A DNA stretch of 64,000 nucleotides from DATKMK01 sp035541895 (GCA_035541895.1 DATKMK010000098.1:62001-126000), one strand, 5' to 3'; shown: positions 28,918 to 38,542, numbered from the stretch's first letter. Program-made: numbers and translations. The notes: a model not told the origin generated them from the sequence alone.

Positions 28918-29002
28918 GTGCACTCACTTATCGCAGCGCGTTGGCGTCGTCACCTGGGCCGGCTTGCATCGGTCGGCGCCGGTCGGATAGGTGCAGCCGC
29001 AC

Positions 29003-30253
29003 ATGCCGACGACCGTGCCGTATCGTCCCCTTGGACTTCGAATCCTCAACGGCATCGGCGCCACGGTGCGCGCCATCGGTGTGCCCCTGATCCGGCTCGA
29101 CGCGGGTTCGCTCATCACCCGAGCAACCAAAAACACCGGGTTGGGCGACTTCGGCGACACGTGGTTCCATGAGCCGCTGGAGCGGCTGCTGTCCGCCTTC
29201 GAACACGAAGCGGCCTTGACGACGCTCGGACGCATCATCGCGCGCACGGATATCGTGCGCCTGCTCGAGAATCGCCTGCGGATGACCGACGCGCACACGC
29301 GCCACCCGGAGATCGGCCGGGGCGAGATTCGCGCGCCGATCTTCATCCTCGGCTTGCCGCGAACCGGTACAACGATCCTGCACGAGTTGCTCGCCCAAGA
29401 TCCGGCCAATCGTGTGCCGATGACCTGGGAAGTCATGCATCCGTGGCCGCCGCCTGAACGCGCGACGTATGCGATCGATGCGCGCATCGCGCAGGTTGAG
29501 AAACACTTCGGCGGCGTCGACAAGGTGCTGCCGGGGTTCAAGTCGATGCATCCGATGGGCGCGCAACTGCCGCAGGAGTGCGTCGCCCTGACGGCGCACG
29601 ATTTCGCCAGCATGTTGTTTTCCACCACGCATCACATTCCGAGCTACCAGCAATGGCTCGACGCGGCGGACCTGCGGCCGGTGTACGCGTCGCATCGCCG
29701 CCAGCTGCAGTATTTGCAGTGGCGCTGCCCCGCCGAGCGTTGGGTGCTGAAATCGCCCGGACATTTGTGGGCGCTCGACGCATTGCTGGCCGTGTATCCC
29801 GACGCGCGGATCGTGCAGACGCACCGCGATCCGCTGAAGGTGGTGGCCTCGCTGACCAGTCTGGTCACCATGCTGCGGCGCATGGCCAGCGATCAGATCG
29901 ATCCGCACGCGATCGGTGCCGAGTGGGCGCCGCGCCTGGCGCGGGGGTTGGAGAAAACGATGGTGGTGCGCGCCACCGGCGCGCATAAAGCCGAGCGCGT
30001 GTTCGACATGCACTTCACCGAGTTCGTCGGCCGCGAGATCGAGATGGTGCGGCGCATCTATGCCCACTTCGAGATGACGCTCGGTGCTGAAGCCGAGCAG
30101 CGCATGCGCAGATTCCTCGCGACGAATCCCGCCGACAAACATGGCGCCCATCGATATCGCTTAGCCGATGCCGGCCTTGATCCGGGGATCGAGCGCAAGC
30201 GCTTTGCGGCTTACCAAGAAGCGTACGGGATTCAGCCTGAGCACGTCGATTGA
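29003..30253 (+). CDS. Sulfotransferase-family protein
   Basis: The protein is 416 residues from the ATG at 29003. APIFILGLPRTGTTILHELL carries the PAPS 5'-phosphate-binding loop (GLPRTGTT, about 113-120). RWVLKSPGHLWALDALLAVY and RIVQTHRDPLKVVASLTSLV carry the 3'-phosphate-binding region (HRDP, then S). The family transfers sulfate from PAPS to hydroxyl or amine acceptors such as lipids. An N-terminal helical extension of about 105 residues is common in the long bacterial form. The acceptor is unknown. The gene is divergent from the DUF4136 lipoprotein gene. Confidence 0.87.
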   Translation: MPTTVPYRPLGLRILNGIGATVRAIGVPLIRLDAGSLITRATKNTGLGDFGDTWFHEPLERLLSAFEHEAALTTLGRIIARTDIVRLLENRLRMTDAHTRHPEIGRGEIRAPIFILGLPRTGTTILHELLAQDPANRVPMTWEVMHPWPPPERATYAIDARIAQVEKHFGGVDKVLPGFKSMHPMGAQLPQECVALTAHDFASMLFSTTHHIPSYQQWLDAADLRPVYASHRRQLQYLQWRCPAERWVLKSPGHLWALDALLAVYPDARIVQTHRDPLKVVASLTSLVTMLRRMASDQIDPHAIGAEWAPRLARGLEKTMVVRATGAHKAERVFDMHFTEFVGREIEMVRRIYAHFEMTLGAEAEQRMRRFLATNPADKHGAHRYRLADAGLDPGIERKRFAAYQEAYGIQPEHVD

Positions 30254-30262
30254 GCGCTGTCG

Positions 30263-31360
30263 TCAATCGCGGACGCGGTCAAGCGCGACCACCGAACACG
30301 TCGGGTGCTCCGGCGGCGCGTCGGCTTGCAACCACCGGCAGAAGAACAACCCCTCGCGGTGACCGGCGGTGTCGAGCCAATTCGGGACGCCCGGATCGCG
30401 ATGCGCGATCACCACGCGCCATCCGCCGTCGGCCGCGAGCGTGGCCTGCGCGTGATTGATCGACACCCGATGATAGCGATAGTCGAGCGACTGCATGTAG
30501 CGATTCCACAGTTGCACGCCCCAGTACACACACGACGGAGAGCGACCGTCGATGACCAACGCTTGATCGGGCTCGAGTTGAAAAGCGCCGAGGGCGTAGA
30601 TGTTGTCGGGCGTGCCCCAACCGCGCACGGTCGGAGTCCATGGCATCGGCGGCAGCAGCGCATTCGCCATCGGCAGCGGCGGGATGGGTGCGAATTGAAT
30701 CGTCTCTCGAACGAATGTGGCCGCAGCCTGCAGCCGACGGGCCAGGTGCGCGTCGGTGAGCGGCGCGGGTGACTGGGTCGGCGGAGCGGCTTCGATCGTG
30801 AAGTGTCCGTACTCCGCGGCGAGCGGTTCAGCGAAATATTCGCGCGAGATCACGCACACGGCGTCGGCATCGAGCTTGATCCAATTCGGCGTCGCGGGTG
30901 CCGGTCGTTCGGCACTCAGCACCAACTCGAAGCTGCCGTCGGGAGCGAAGTGGATGTCGCGCTGCGACACGTTGGCCACGACGCGCTCCGACCATTCGCC
31001 GTCGGGCCTACCGCCGTAGATGCAGAAGGCAAGATAGACTTCGTTGCCGCGACGACCGCGGATCGTGTAGGACCGCGCGCCGTCGATGGCTGCGAAGAAG
31101 TAGCGCGAGTCGACGTTGTCGCCGAGAATCTTACGGGTCGGCGACGCCAGCGACGTGAAGTGCGGGCGCTGCGGATCGTTCTCGAGATACAGATCGAGCG
31201 CATAGCCGAGGACATGGGTGAGATGGCGGTAGCCTTCCGCGACAGCGAGCGCATCCAACCCGGCGCGCGGGCCGGTGAGAAACGTCGCGTCCGCATCGCG
31301 CAACACATCGAGCAGCGCGCGAAACGCGCGCCCGCTCTCGGTCAAATTGCTGGAGTCCAT
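30263..31360 (-). CDS. DUF1214-like protein
   Basis: The protein is 365 residues from the ATG at 31360, with GGGGAGA about 7 bases upstream. The C-terminal part contains YWGVQLWNRYMQSLDYRYHR and RREGLFF-like HREGLFFCRWLQAD, the pattern of DUF1214 proteins. The middle shows a beta-rich stretch with RGRRGNEVYLAFCIYGG. There is no signal peptide, so it is probably cytoplasmic. Function is unknown; relatives occur near steroid and aromatic catabolism genes, which fits the acyl-CoA context here. It converges on the sulfotransferase gene with 9 bases between stops. Confidence 0.72.
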   Translation of the reverse strand: MDSSNLTESGRAFRALLDVLRDADATFLTGPRAGLDALAVAEGYRHLTHVLGYALDLYLENDPQRPHFTSLASPTRKILGDNVDSRYFFAAIDGARSYTIRGRRGNEVYLAFCIYGGRPDGEWSERVVANVSQRDIHFAPDGSFELVLSAERPAPATPNWIKLDADAVCVISREYFAEPLAAEYGHFTIEAAPPTQSPAPLTDAHLARRLQAAATFVRETIQFAPIPPLPMANALLPPMPWTPTVRGWGTPDNIYALGAFQLEPDQALVIDGRSPSCVYWGVQLWNRYMQSLDYRYHRVSINHAQATLAADGGWRVVIAHRDPGVPNWLDTAGHREGLFFCRWLQADAPPEHPTCSVVALDRVRD

Positions 31361-31784
31361 CGCCAACGTCTCCCCGTCCCTCGCTGCGTCGCTGCGGACT
31401 GTACAAGCACCTGCACTGCGCCGGAGTCAAATTCTCTCTTGCCGGGCATTCGACTCCAACGTTGAGCGCGTGCAACGTCTTGCCTCTATCTCCGCAGAGG
31501 CCGGCGCAAGCGACGCCACGCTCTCCATTGGAGAGAACGTAGCGGTGCCGACACGATCGGCTTTTGCGCGAGGCCGACTCACCCATCCTGAGGAGAAAAC
31601 CGGGCGCGGTTTTGTCCTCAGACTCCTCTTTCGGCCGCGCCGTTGTGAGCCGGCCTCACGCGACAGTCTCGTCACGACGGTTTCAGGCTGCACTACCAAT
31701 GGTGGGCTGCAAAATCGCAGCGACAGCCTCTGGGCTGTGTGAGCTGATCGCCGAACGCTCCTTCGCTTCAGGAGTTGGAGGCAC
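31361..31784. other. Intergenic stretch, no gene
   Basis: These 424 bases hold no convincing coding sequence. A 13-bp inverted repeat with one mismatch (31589-31601 and 31608-31620, loop GGGCGC) lies in the middle. Smaller stems are CTCTCC/GGAGAG near 31523. Otherwise I see nothing notable. Confidence 0.5.
31589..31620 (-). terminator. Hairpin, possible terminator downstream of the acyl-CoA ligase gene
   Basis: TGAGGAGAAAACC and GGTTTTGTCCTCA can pair with one mismatch around a GGGCGC loop. It sits about 165 bases past the ligase stop (minus strand). The distance is long and no T-tract follows, so this is weak. Confidence 0.3.
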
Positions 31785-33518
31785 CTACTTGCCGGTACCC
31801 GGCGGCTTCAGTGCGCGCCGCAGCACCTTGCCGTTGCGCGTGCGCGGCAGTGCATCGACGAGGTGCACGATCTTGGGTGCCTTGTACGACGCCAGATGCT
31901 CGCGGCCGTAGTCGATCAGATCGTCGACGGTGAGCGACGCCCCAGGTCGCCGCACGACGTACGCCGCCACCAACACCTTGCCGTGTTCGACCTCCTCGCC
32001 GATCGCGGCCGCTTCCGCGACCTCGGGGTGCTCGGCGTAGACGCGCTCGATTTCGTAGGGCGACACGCGGTAGCCGAACGAATTGATGAGATCGTCCTTG
32101 CGGCCCAGGAACCAGATGTAGCCGTCGCGATCGCGACGGGCGTAATCGCCGGTGAGAAACCAGTTGCCGTGAAACAACGCGGCGGTCTCTTCCGGCTGAT
32201 TCCAGTATTGCAACATGAGATCGGGGTCGTTGCGTGGAATGCAGATCATCCCTTCGGTGTCGGGCGGGACCTCCTGCCACGTTGCGGGATCGAATAGCTT
32301 CACGTCGTGACCCGGCTGTGCGAAGCCGGCCGAGCCGGGCCGGATCGGGCGCGACTTGGTCTGACACAGATAGTAGGAGCACTCGGTCATGCCGAGCCCC
32401 TCGTAGATGTCGAGCCCGAACCGCTCACGCCACGCGGCGAGGACCTCATCGGTGAGCGCTTCGCCGGCGCACATACAGTGCCGCAGCGTTGGGACGTCGT
32501 CGCGCCCGAACTTGGTGCGCTGAATGATGTGGCGGTAGAGCGTCGGTACGCCGATGAAGATCGTCGCGCGATGCTTGGCGATCAGCGGCGGCCACACCGA
32601 CGCGTCGTTGCTGCCTTCGTGCACGATCGCGGTATGGCCGCGATAGAGCGGGTCCATCAACCCCGTGCCCAGCACGTAGGTCCAGTTGTACTTCCCCGAA
32701 TGCAGCACCCGATCGCCATCGGGCCGAAAATCGAACCAATACTCCGACGACGGTTGGCGCCCGAGGAGCGCGCGATGCGCGTGCAGCACGCCCTTCGGGT
32801 ACCCCGTGGTGCCCGAGGTGTACACGAGATAGGCGGGATCTTCGGCGCGCGTCGGATGCGGCGGGTCGTATGGTCCGACACTGGCCAACGCAACATCGAG
32901 ATGGATCGGCCCGAGGCGTTGCGAGTGCGCGCGCGCGCCCGGTCCGACCAGCGCGACGTGGCGAACGTGAGCGATGCCTTCGAACGTTTCGTGCATCGCC
33001 TGCCAACTCGGGCGATCGGTCACGATCGCCGCCGCACCGGAATCGCGAAGCAAGTAGTCGACCTCCTCCGGCGTCAGCAGCGGCGATGACGGGACCGGAA
33101 TCGCTCCGCACTTCAACGCCCCGAGAAAGACGACGGGATACTCGATGCAGTTCGGGAGCCGAATGAAGACGCGCTGGCCGGCTGCGACACCGAGATTTCG
33201 CAACACCTGGGCGAAGCGGCTGGTGCGGTCCGCCAATTCGGCGTACGTGAGTTGCTGCACGCCGCTCACGTCATCGTCGACAATGACCGCCGCGCGATCT
33301 GCGATTGCGGTTCCGAGATGCGCATCGGTGCACGCGACCCCGATGTTGAAGTGCTCGGGGATGTTCCAGGTCCACGGCGGAAAGTCGATCACCGGCCGTT
33401 GATAGCCAATTCCGAACGATCGCGATAGCGCGCCGGGCGCCGCCGGCGCGGATTCCCAAGGTGGAACGCGCTCTCCGAGCGCGTTCTGTCCGTGACCATG
33501 CGCCATCGTCCGGCGCAT
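31785..33518 (-). CDS. AMP-dependent acyl-CoA ligase (benzoate-CoA ligase-like)
   Basis: The protein is 577 residues. LVYTSGTTGYPKGVLHAHRA is the AMP-binding P-loop motif, YEGLGMTECSYYL is the A5 aromatic-acid-ligase-like motif, and WFLTGDYARRDRDGYIWFLG and GYRVSPYEIERV are hinge motifs. LPRTRNGKVLRRALK carries the A10 catalytic lysine. The N-terminal FNIGVACTDAHLG resembles the benzoate/acetyl-CoA ligase group. It activates a carboxylic acid to its CoA thioester in the cytoplasm; the acid is unknown. The true start could be downstream, because the first 35 residues are not conserved. Confidence 0.88.
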   Translation of the reverse strand: MRRTMAHGHGQNALGERVPPWESAPAAPGALSRSFGIGYQRPVIDFPPWTWNIPEHFNIGVACTDAHLGTAIADRAAVIVDDDVSGVQQLTYAELADRTSRFAQVLRNLGVAAGQRVFIRLPNCIEYPVVFLGALKCGAIPVPSSPLLTPEEVDYLLRDSGAAAIVTDRPSWQAMHETFEGIAHVRHVALVGPGARAHSQRLGPIHLDVALASVGPYDPPHPTRAEDPAYLVYTSGTTGYPKGVLHAHRALLGRQPSSEYWFDFRPDGDRVLHSGKYNWTYVLGTGLMDPLYRGHTAIVHEGSNDASVWPPLIAKHRATIFIGVPTLYRHIIQRTKFGRDDVPTLRHCMCAGEALTDEVLAAWRERFGLDIYEGLGMTECSYYLCQTKSRPIRPGSAGFAQPGHDVKLFDPATWQEVPPDTEGMICIPRNDPDLMLQYWNQPEETAALFHGNWFLTGDYARRDRDGYIWFLGRKDDLINSFGYRVSPYEIERVYAEHPEVAEAAAIGEEVEHGKVLVAAYVVRRPGASLTVDDLIDYGREHLASYKAPKIVHLVDALPRTRNGKVLRRALKPPGTGK

Positions 33519-33588
33519 ACGGTTCGTACATCGGACGCAGGCTGAAGCCTGCGGCTACATCGCGGAGCGACGTGAGACCGTGATGGAC

Positions 33589-34635
33589 TCACCCGCCGCG
33601 GGCGCGGCGCGTGGGTTTTGAGGGCCGCGCGTCGGTATCGTGCGACTCGTCGAGCAGGGCGAGCAGGCGCCGCGCGGCTTCAGTCGGCGTCAGTCGCGCC
33701 GCCGCGACGGCGGCTTCCATGTCGGGCAGCAGATGCCGTACGTCATCGCGCGCCAGGAAGTGCTGCTTCAACCCGTCGTCGACCATGTTCCAGAACCAAG
33801 TGTGTTGCTGCGAGCGCCGCTTGCGATCGAGCTCGCCGCTGGCGCCGAGGATGGCGCGGTAGTCCTCGATGATTGCCCACACGCGATCCATGCCGTCGCT
33901 CTGGAGGCCGCTGACGGTGACGACCGGCGGATCCCAGTTGGCGCTGGTGTGACGAAATAAGTTGAGCGCGGCGCGATACTGCGCCGCCGCTTGTACGGCG
34001 TGCTCGATGTTGTCGCCGTCCGCCTTGTTGATCGCCAGCGCGTCGGCCAATTCGAGGATGCCCTTCTTGATGCCCTGCAACTCATCGCCAGCGCCGGCGA
34101 GCATGAGCACGAGAAAGAAGTCGACCATCGACGCGACGGCATACTCGGATTGGCCCACGCCGACGGTTTCGACGAGCACGACGTCGTAACCCGCAGCCTC
34201 GCACACCAGCATCGCCTCGCGCGTGCGCCGTGCCACGCCGCCGAGCGAGCCGCCCGACGGGCTCGGCCGGATGAACGCCTCGGATGCAGCCGACAGACGC
34301 GGCATCCGCGTCTTGTCGCCGAGAATGCTGCCGCCGGTACGCGCGCTTGACGGGTCGACCGCCAACACCGCGACGCGTTTGCCGAGACCGATCAGATAGA
34401 GACCGAACGCTTCGATGAACGTGCTTTTGCCGACTCCCGGCACGCCGCTGATGCCGATGCGTGCGGCGTGTCCGGTGTGTGGCAGCAACAGTTCCAACAG
34501 TCGCTGGGCCGACTGTTGATGGTCCGCCCGGCTGCTTTCGACCAGGGTGATGGCTTTGGCTAAAGCGCGGCGATGGCCGGTGTGCACATCGGTCGCGAGC
34601 GCTTCGACCGGCGAAGCTTGACTCGCACGGGTCAT
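33589..34635 (-). CDS. meaB: Methylmalonyl-CoA mutase-associated GTPase MeaB
   Basis: The protein is 348 residues. IGISGVPGVGKSTFIEAFGL is the Walker A motif (about 60-72). VLAVDPSSARTGGSILGDKT and VVLVETVGVGQSE are the switch/Walker B regions of the MeaB/ArgK family. INKADGDN is the guanine-specificity motif (NKAD). MeaB protects and reloads the B12 cofactor of methylmalonyl-CoA mutase with GTP hydrolysis. It follows the mutase gene by about 100 bases, which hold a hairpin repeat element. The short basic tail (TRRARGG) is not part of the core. Confidence 0.95.
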   Translation of the reverse strand: MTRASQASPVEALATDVHTGHRRALAKAITLVESSRADHQQSAQRLLELLLPHTGHAARIGISGVPGVGKSTFIEAFGLYLIGLGKRVAVLAVDPSSARTGGSILGDKTRMPRLSAASEAFIRPSPSGGSLGGVARRTREAMLVCEAAGYDVVLVETVGVGQSEYAVASMVDFFLVLMLAGAGDELQGIKKGILELADALAINKADGDNIEHAVQAAAQYRAALNLFRHTSANWDPPVVTVSGLQSDGMDRVWAIIEDYRAILGASGELDRKRRSQQHTWFWNMVDDGLKQHFLARDDVRHLLPDMEAAVAAARLTPTEAARRLLALLDESHDTDARPSKPTRRARGG

Positions 34636-34637
34636 AC

Positions 34638-34728
34638 GAAACCACCGATGAACACCGACGGACGCAGATCCGACTCGCGTCGCAGCGTGTCAGTCAATCC
34701 GTGTGCATCCGTGTCCATCTGTGGTTTC
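34638..34728. repeat. Inverted ACCACAGATGAACACGGATG-like repeat element between mutase and meaB
   Basis: The left arm GAAACCACCGATGAACACCG (34638-34669) and right arm (34696-34728, reverse complement reading GAAACCACAGATGGACACGG) form an imperfect hairpin of about 30 bp with a 26-base centre. Each arm itself is a 9-11 base tandem of GATGxACAC words. A half copy with the same word lies at 49071-49104. Confidence 0.75.
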
Positions 34729-34737
34729 AAATCCGCT

Positions 34738-36912
34738 TCATGCGTTGGCCGCGCGGGCTTCGCTGGCGTGGGTTGCGCCGATCAACGCCAACACTTTGCG
34801 CGCCGCCTTCGGGATCTGTGTGCCGGGACCGAAGATGGCCTTGACCCCGGCCTTTTCGAGGAAGGGATAGTCCTTTGAAGGAATGATGCCGCCGACGGTG
34901 ACGACGATGTCACCGGCACCGAGACTCTCGAGTTCCTTGATCAGTTGCGGCACCAGCGTCTTGTGTCCGCCGGACTGGGTGGAGACGCCGACGACGTGGA
35001 CATCATTCTCGACCGCCTGGCGTGCGACTTCCCCGGGCGTCTGGAAGAGCGTGCCCACGTCGACGTCGAAGCCGAGGTCGGCGAACGCCGTGGCGATGAC
35101 CTTGGCGCCGCGGTCGTGACCGTCTTGCCCCACTTTGGCAACCAACATGCGCGGCCGGCGGCCGTGCTCAGCCGCGAAGCGGCTCACTTCGGCTTGAATC
35201 TCCTGCCAGCCCTCGTCCTTGGCGTACTGGCCGCCGTAGACGCCCGAGATCGAACGAACCTGGGCGTGGTAGCGTCCCCAAACCTTCTCCAATGCGTCGG
35301 AGATTTCTCCGACCGATGCGCGAGCGCGCGCGGCGTCGATCGCGAGGGCGAGGACGTTCCCGGTGCCGCTCTCCGCCGCACGGGTCAGCGCATCGAGCGC
35401 GGCGCGCACCTTCGCCGCGTCGCGGGTTTCGCGAATCCGCTTCAACCGCGCCACCTGCGCTTCGCACACGGCGGTGTTGTCGATCTCACGGGTGTCGATC
35501 TCAGGTTCCTCGGCGAGTTGGAACTTGTTGACGCCAACGACGATATCCTCGCCGCGGTCGATCCGCGCTTGGCGCCGCGCGGCGGTCTCCTCGATGCGGA
35601 GCTTCGGCATGCCGGCTTCGATGGCCTTGGTCATGCCGCCCATCTTCTCGACTTCGTCGATGATGCCGAGTGCCTTGCGTGCGAGCGCATGCGTCAGGGA
35701 TTCCATAAAGTACGAGCCGCCCCACGGATCGACAACCTTCGGGATGCCGGTCTCGAGTTGCAAAATGAGTTGCGTGTTGCGGGCGACGCGCGCCGACGCA
35801 TCGGTCGGCAACGCGATCGCTTCGTCGAACGAGTTGGTGTGCAGGCTCTGGGTCCCCCCGAACACCGCAGCCATGGCCTCGACCGTGGTGCGGATGATGT
35901 TGTTGAACGGGTCTTGCTCGGTGAGGCTGGCACCCGAGGTCTGGCAGTGCGTCCGCAGCATCAGCGAGTTCTGCTGCTTGGGATTGAAGTGCTTCTTCAC
36001 CAGGGTGGCCCACAACAGCCGCGCCGCGCGCAGCTTGGCCACTTCCATGTAGAAGTTCATGCCGATGGCGAAGAAGAACGACAGCCGGCCGGCGAAGGCG
36101 TCGATGTCGAGCCCTTTTGAGAGCGCGGCGCGAACGTATTCGAGGCCGTCGGCGATGGTGAACGCGAGTTCGAGGTCGCACGTCGCGCCGGCTTCTTGCA
36201 TGTGGTAGCCGGAGATCGAAATCGAGTTGAACTTCGGCATCTCCTTGCTGGTGTACTCGATGATGTCGGCGACGATGCGCATCGACGGCTTTGGCGGATA
36301 GATATACGTATTGCGCACCATGAACTCTTTGAGGATGTCATTCTGAATCGTGCCGGTGAGCTTGGCCCGCGGCACACCTTGCTCCTCGCCGGCGACGATG
36401 AAGTTGGCGAGCACCGGCAGCACGGCGCCGTTCATGGTCATCGACACCGACATCTTGTCGAGCGGCACGCCGTCGAACAGGATCTTCATGTCCTCGACCG
36501 AGTCGATGGCGACCCCGGCTTTGCCGACGTCACCGACGACGCGCGGATGGTCGCTGTCGTAGCCCCGGTGAGTCGCGAGGTCGAAGGCGACGGACAGGCC
36601 CATCTGCCCCGCGGCGAGATTGGCGCGGTAGAAGGCGTTGGATTCTTCGGCGGTCGAGAAGCCGGCGTACTGGCGAATCGTCCACGGCTGACCGGCATAC
36701 ATGGTCGAGCGCGGGCCTCTGATGAACGGGAACGCTCCCGGGATGGTGTCTGCGAAGTCGAGGTCGGCGACGTCGGCCGCGGTGTAGAGCGGCTTGAGAT
36801 CCAACCCCTCGGGCGTGTGCCAAGTCAGGTCGTCGGGGTCTTTGCCCTTGCGTTCTTTGGTCGCGAGCTGACGCCAGACGCTGAGGTCGGCTCGGTCGCT
36901 TGTCTTCGCCAT
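34738..36912 (-). CDS. mutB: Methylmalonyl-CoA mutase (B12-dependent, single-chain catalytic type)
   Basis: The protein is 724 residues. Residues about 25-560 are the TIM-barrel catalytic domain: TIPGAFPFIRGPRSTMYAGQ, SVAFDLATHRGYDSDHPRVV and SISGYHMQEAGAT are family signatures. Residues about 590-720 are the B12-binding domain with KVGQDGHDRGAKVIATAFAD (DxHxxG, the cobalt-ligating His). It interconverts methylmalonyl-CoA and succinyl-CoA, so it serves propionate, odd-chain or branched-chain acyl-CoA catabolism. No separate MutA subunit is nearby. It is the homodimer-type large chain, with meaB downstream and sucCD 2 kb away. Confidence 0.96.
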   Translation of the reverse strand: MAKTSDRADLSVWRQLATKERKGKDPDDLTWHTPEGLDLKPLYTAADVADLDFADTIPGAFPFIRGPRSTMYAGQPWTIRQYAGFSTAEESNAFYRANLAAGQMGLSVAFDLATHRGYDSDHPRVVGDVGKAGVAIDSVEDMKILFDGVPLDKMSVSMTMNGAVLPVLANFIVAGEEQGVPRAKLTGTIQNDILKEFMVRNTYIYPPKPSMRIVADIIEYTSKEMPKFNSISISGYHMQEAGATCDLELAFTIADGLEYVRAALSKGLDIDAFAGRLSFFFAIGMNFYMEVAKLRAARLLWATLVKKHFNPKQQNSLMLRTHCQTSGASLTEQDPFNNIIRTTVEAMAAVFGGTQSLHTNSFDEAIALPTDASARVARNTQLILQLETGIPKVVDPWGGSYFMESLTHALARKALGIIDEVEKMGGMTKAIEAGMPKLRIEETAARRQARIDRGEDIVVGVNKFQLAEEPEIDTREIDNTAVCEAQVARLKRIRETRDAAKVRAALDALTRAAESGTGNVLALAIDAARARASVGEISDALEKVWGRYHAQVRSISGVYGGQYAKDEGWQEIQAEVSRFAAEHGRRPRMLVAKVGQDGHDRGAKVIATAFADLGFDVDVGTLFQTPGEVARQAVENDVHVVGVSTQSGGHKTLVPQLIKELESLGAGDIVVTVGGIIPSKDYPFLEKAGVKAIFGPGTQIPKAARKVLALIGATHASEARAANA

Positions 36913-37038
36913 CAGTTGACTCCTTTGATGAACCCGCCGCCTGGCGAGAATCGCAAGAAGATTATCAATTCTCCGCCCAGGTGCAACGTCAGGAGCCAGG
37001 CCGTGGTGTTTCCGTCTGACCCTGCTGACGGCGCTGGA

Positions 37039-38010
37039 TCACGGGCCGAAGATCAGTGACCCCGTGAGGACAATGTCCGTTTCGGTCAGGACACCGTCGC
37101 CATCAGCGTCATCGCCGCGGCACGGGGCGCGTCCGCCGGTCGTGAGCAACAAGAGTTCGCCGGTGAGGTCTGCGGCGCCTACCTCGCCGTCACAATTCGC
37201 ATCGCCGGGAGTGGCGAGCGCGATCGTTGCCGTCGGCGATGGCGTAATCGTGGTGCTTGCCGACGGTGTAAACGTTGCGGGTGGAACACTGGGCGTACCG
37301 GTTGGTGTTGCGATGGGAGGAGAGGTCGACACGGTGGCACTGGGCGAGGCGGTGAGCGAGGCGCTCGGTGTCGGTGTACGCGTCGCCGTCGCCGCCAACG
37401 TGGGTGTTTCCGAAGCTGTGCTGGTTCGCGTGGCCGCCAGCGTGGCGGTGGTCGTTGCTGTGGATGGCAGAATCGACGGTGTCAACGTGCCCGTTGGCGC
37501 GCCGGTCTGGCTCGGTGTCGCAGACGGAGTTGGTGACGCCATCGATGTGGTCGTCGTTGTAGGTGTCGGACCGGCGTTGGGCGGCGTTGCAGTAGGCAGC
37601 GCGATGGACGTCGGAGTCCCAACACCCGCGACGGTGAGCGGGCAACTCACCGTCGTGCTTTGTCCGGCGATCCTGGCGGTGATGAGCAGGTCGCCTGGTG
37701 GAAACGGTGCACCGGTCAGGTGCGTCAGCGTTCGCTCGGGCAGGGCGATATTCAGCGAGGTCGAGTCATTGAACTTTTGGTTGAAGGCGTTGGTTTCAGT
37801 GATCTGCACGACGACGCCTCCGGTTGCGGGCAAATCCGTGGCGCGCACGATGAGTTCGACAGTGGCCCCCACAACCACGCCGGGGCCGCACCCCTGCGGA
37901 GTGGTGATGTCGAGGACCGGCTGAGCCCAAGCGAGCCTGCATTGAACGATGGCCAGCGTCGATGCAACCAACAGCATCGTCAGCGGCTGGCGGGCGTCGA
38001 TCGTGCGCAT
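37039..38010 (-). CDS. Secreted protein with Thr/Pro-rich linker and C-terminal EF-hand pair
   Basis: The protein is 323 residues. A signal peptide (1-29: LLVASTLAIVQCRLAWA) precedes a beta-rich domain of about 100 residues (VLDITTPQGCGPGVVVGATV onward). Then comes a 140-residue mucin-like stretch of Thr, Ser, Pro and Ala, ending at about residue 265. The last 55 residues contain two calcium-loop motifs, GDANCDGEVGAADLTGELLL and DDADGDGVLTETDI, which resemble a dockerin type I. The linker suggests a surface or extracellular protein. Function is unknown. The repeats use varied Thr/Pro codons, so replication slippage is not obvious. Confidence 0.75.
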   Translation of the reverse strand: MRTIDARQPLTMLLVASTLAIVQCRLAWAQPVLDITTPQGCGPGVVVGATVELIVRATDLPATGGVVVQITETNAFNQKFNDSTSLNIALPERTLTHLTGAPFPPGDLLITARIAGQSTTVSCPLTVAGVGTPTSIALPTATPPNAGPTPTTTTTSMASPTPSATPSQTGAPTGTLTPSILPSTATTTATLAATRTSTASETPTLAATATRTPTPSASLTASPSATVSTSPPIATPTGTPSVPPATFTPSASTTITPSPTATIALATPGDANCDGEVGAADLTGELLLLTTGGRAPCRGDDADGDGVLTETDIVLTGSLIFGP

Positions 38011-38041
38011 GGCTCGACCTGATTCGAACTGGCAACTGTGG

Positions 38042-38542
38042 TCAGACGTCTCCCAACTTCCGCGACAGATCGACCTCGCGCATCGTCGTGACGGCGAAGA
38101 CGAGGAGGATCCCGGCTTCGTCGAGGAAACGGGTCTGCACGAACCGCAGCCGGCCCCGCGATTTGATCAGCTCACTCTCCATCACGAAGCGCGGGCCGAG
38201 CACGGGTTCGAAGTAATCGATGCGCATGTTGGTAGTGGCCAGCCAATGACGCGGCGAGCCCGGGGCTTCGCCGGCGCGCACGGTGAATAGCGCGACCATG
38301 TCGACATAGGTCGGCGTGAAGCCGCCGAAGAGCTGGCCGCGGGGATTCTTCACGTGAGCCGGCACGTGCGCGTCGATGCGCAAAAACCCCTTGCGGCGCT
38401 CGGTGACGACCCAGTCGTAGGCTTCGAGGAAATCGCCGGCGGGATGCCCGCGGCCGACAAGGCGCGACGCGTCGCTCGGCCACCACGGTCGGCGGGTCAG
38501 GTTGGGCTCGGCATCGCCCGGGCCGTTACGCTCGCCGCTCAA
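38042..38542 (-). CDS. PaaI-like thioesterase, start uncertain
   Basis: About 166 residues. The start is taken at a TTG with AAGGAAG closely upstream, which overlaps the end of the ferredoxin gene by 17 bases. An ATG start is not available in frame nearby. Core motifs are HVKNPRGQLFGGFTPTYVDM and ATTNMRIDYFEPV, a hotdog-fold thioesterase pattern with the usual GG-x-x-x-x-x-x-D site. It hydrolyses an acyl-CoA, identity unknown. It follows the sucC-sucD-ferredoxin genes and is probably in the same transcript. Confidence 0.72.
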   Translation of the reverse strand: MSGERNGPGDAEPNLTRRPWWPSDASRLVGRGHPAGDFLEAYDWVVTERRKGFLRIDAHVPAHVKNPRGQLFGGFTPTYVDMVALFTVRAGEAPGSPRHWLATTNMRIDYFEPVLGPRFVMESELIKSRGRLRFVQTRFLDEAGILLVFAVTTMREVDLSRKLGDV

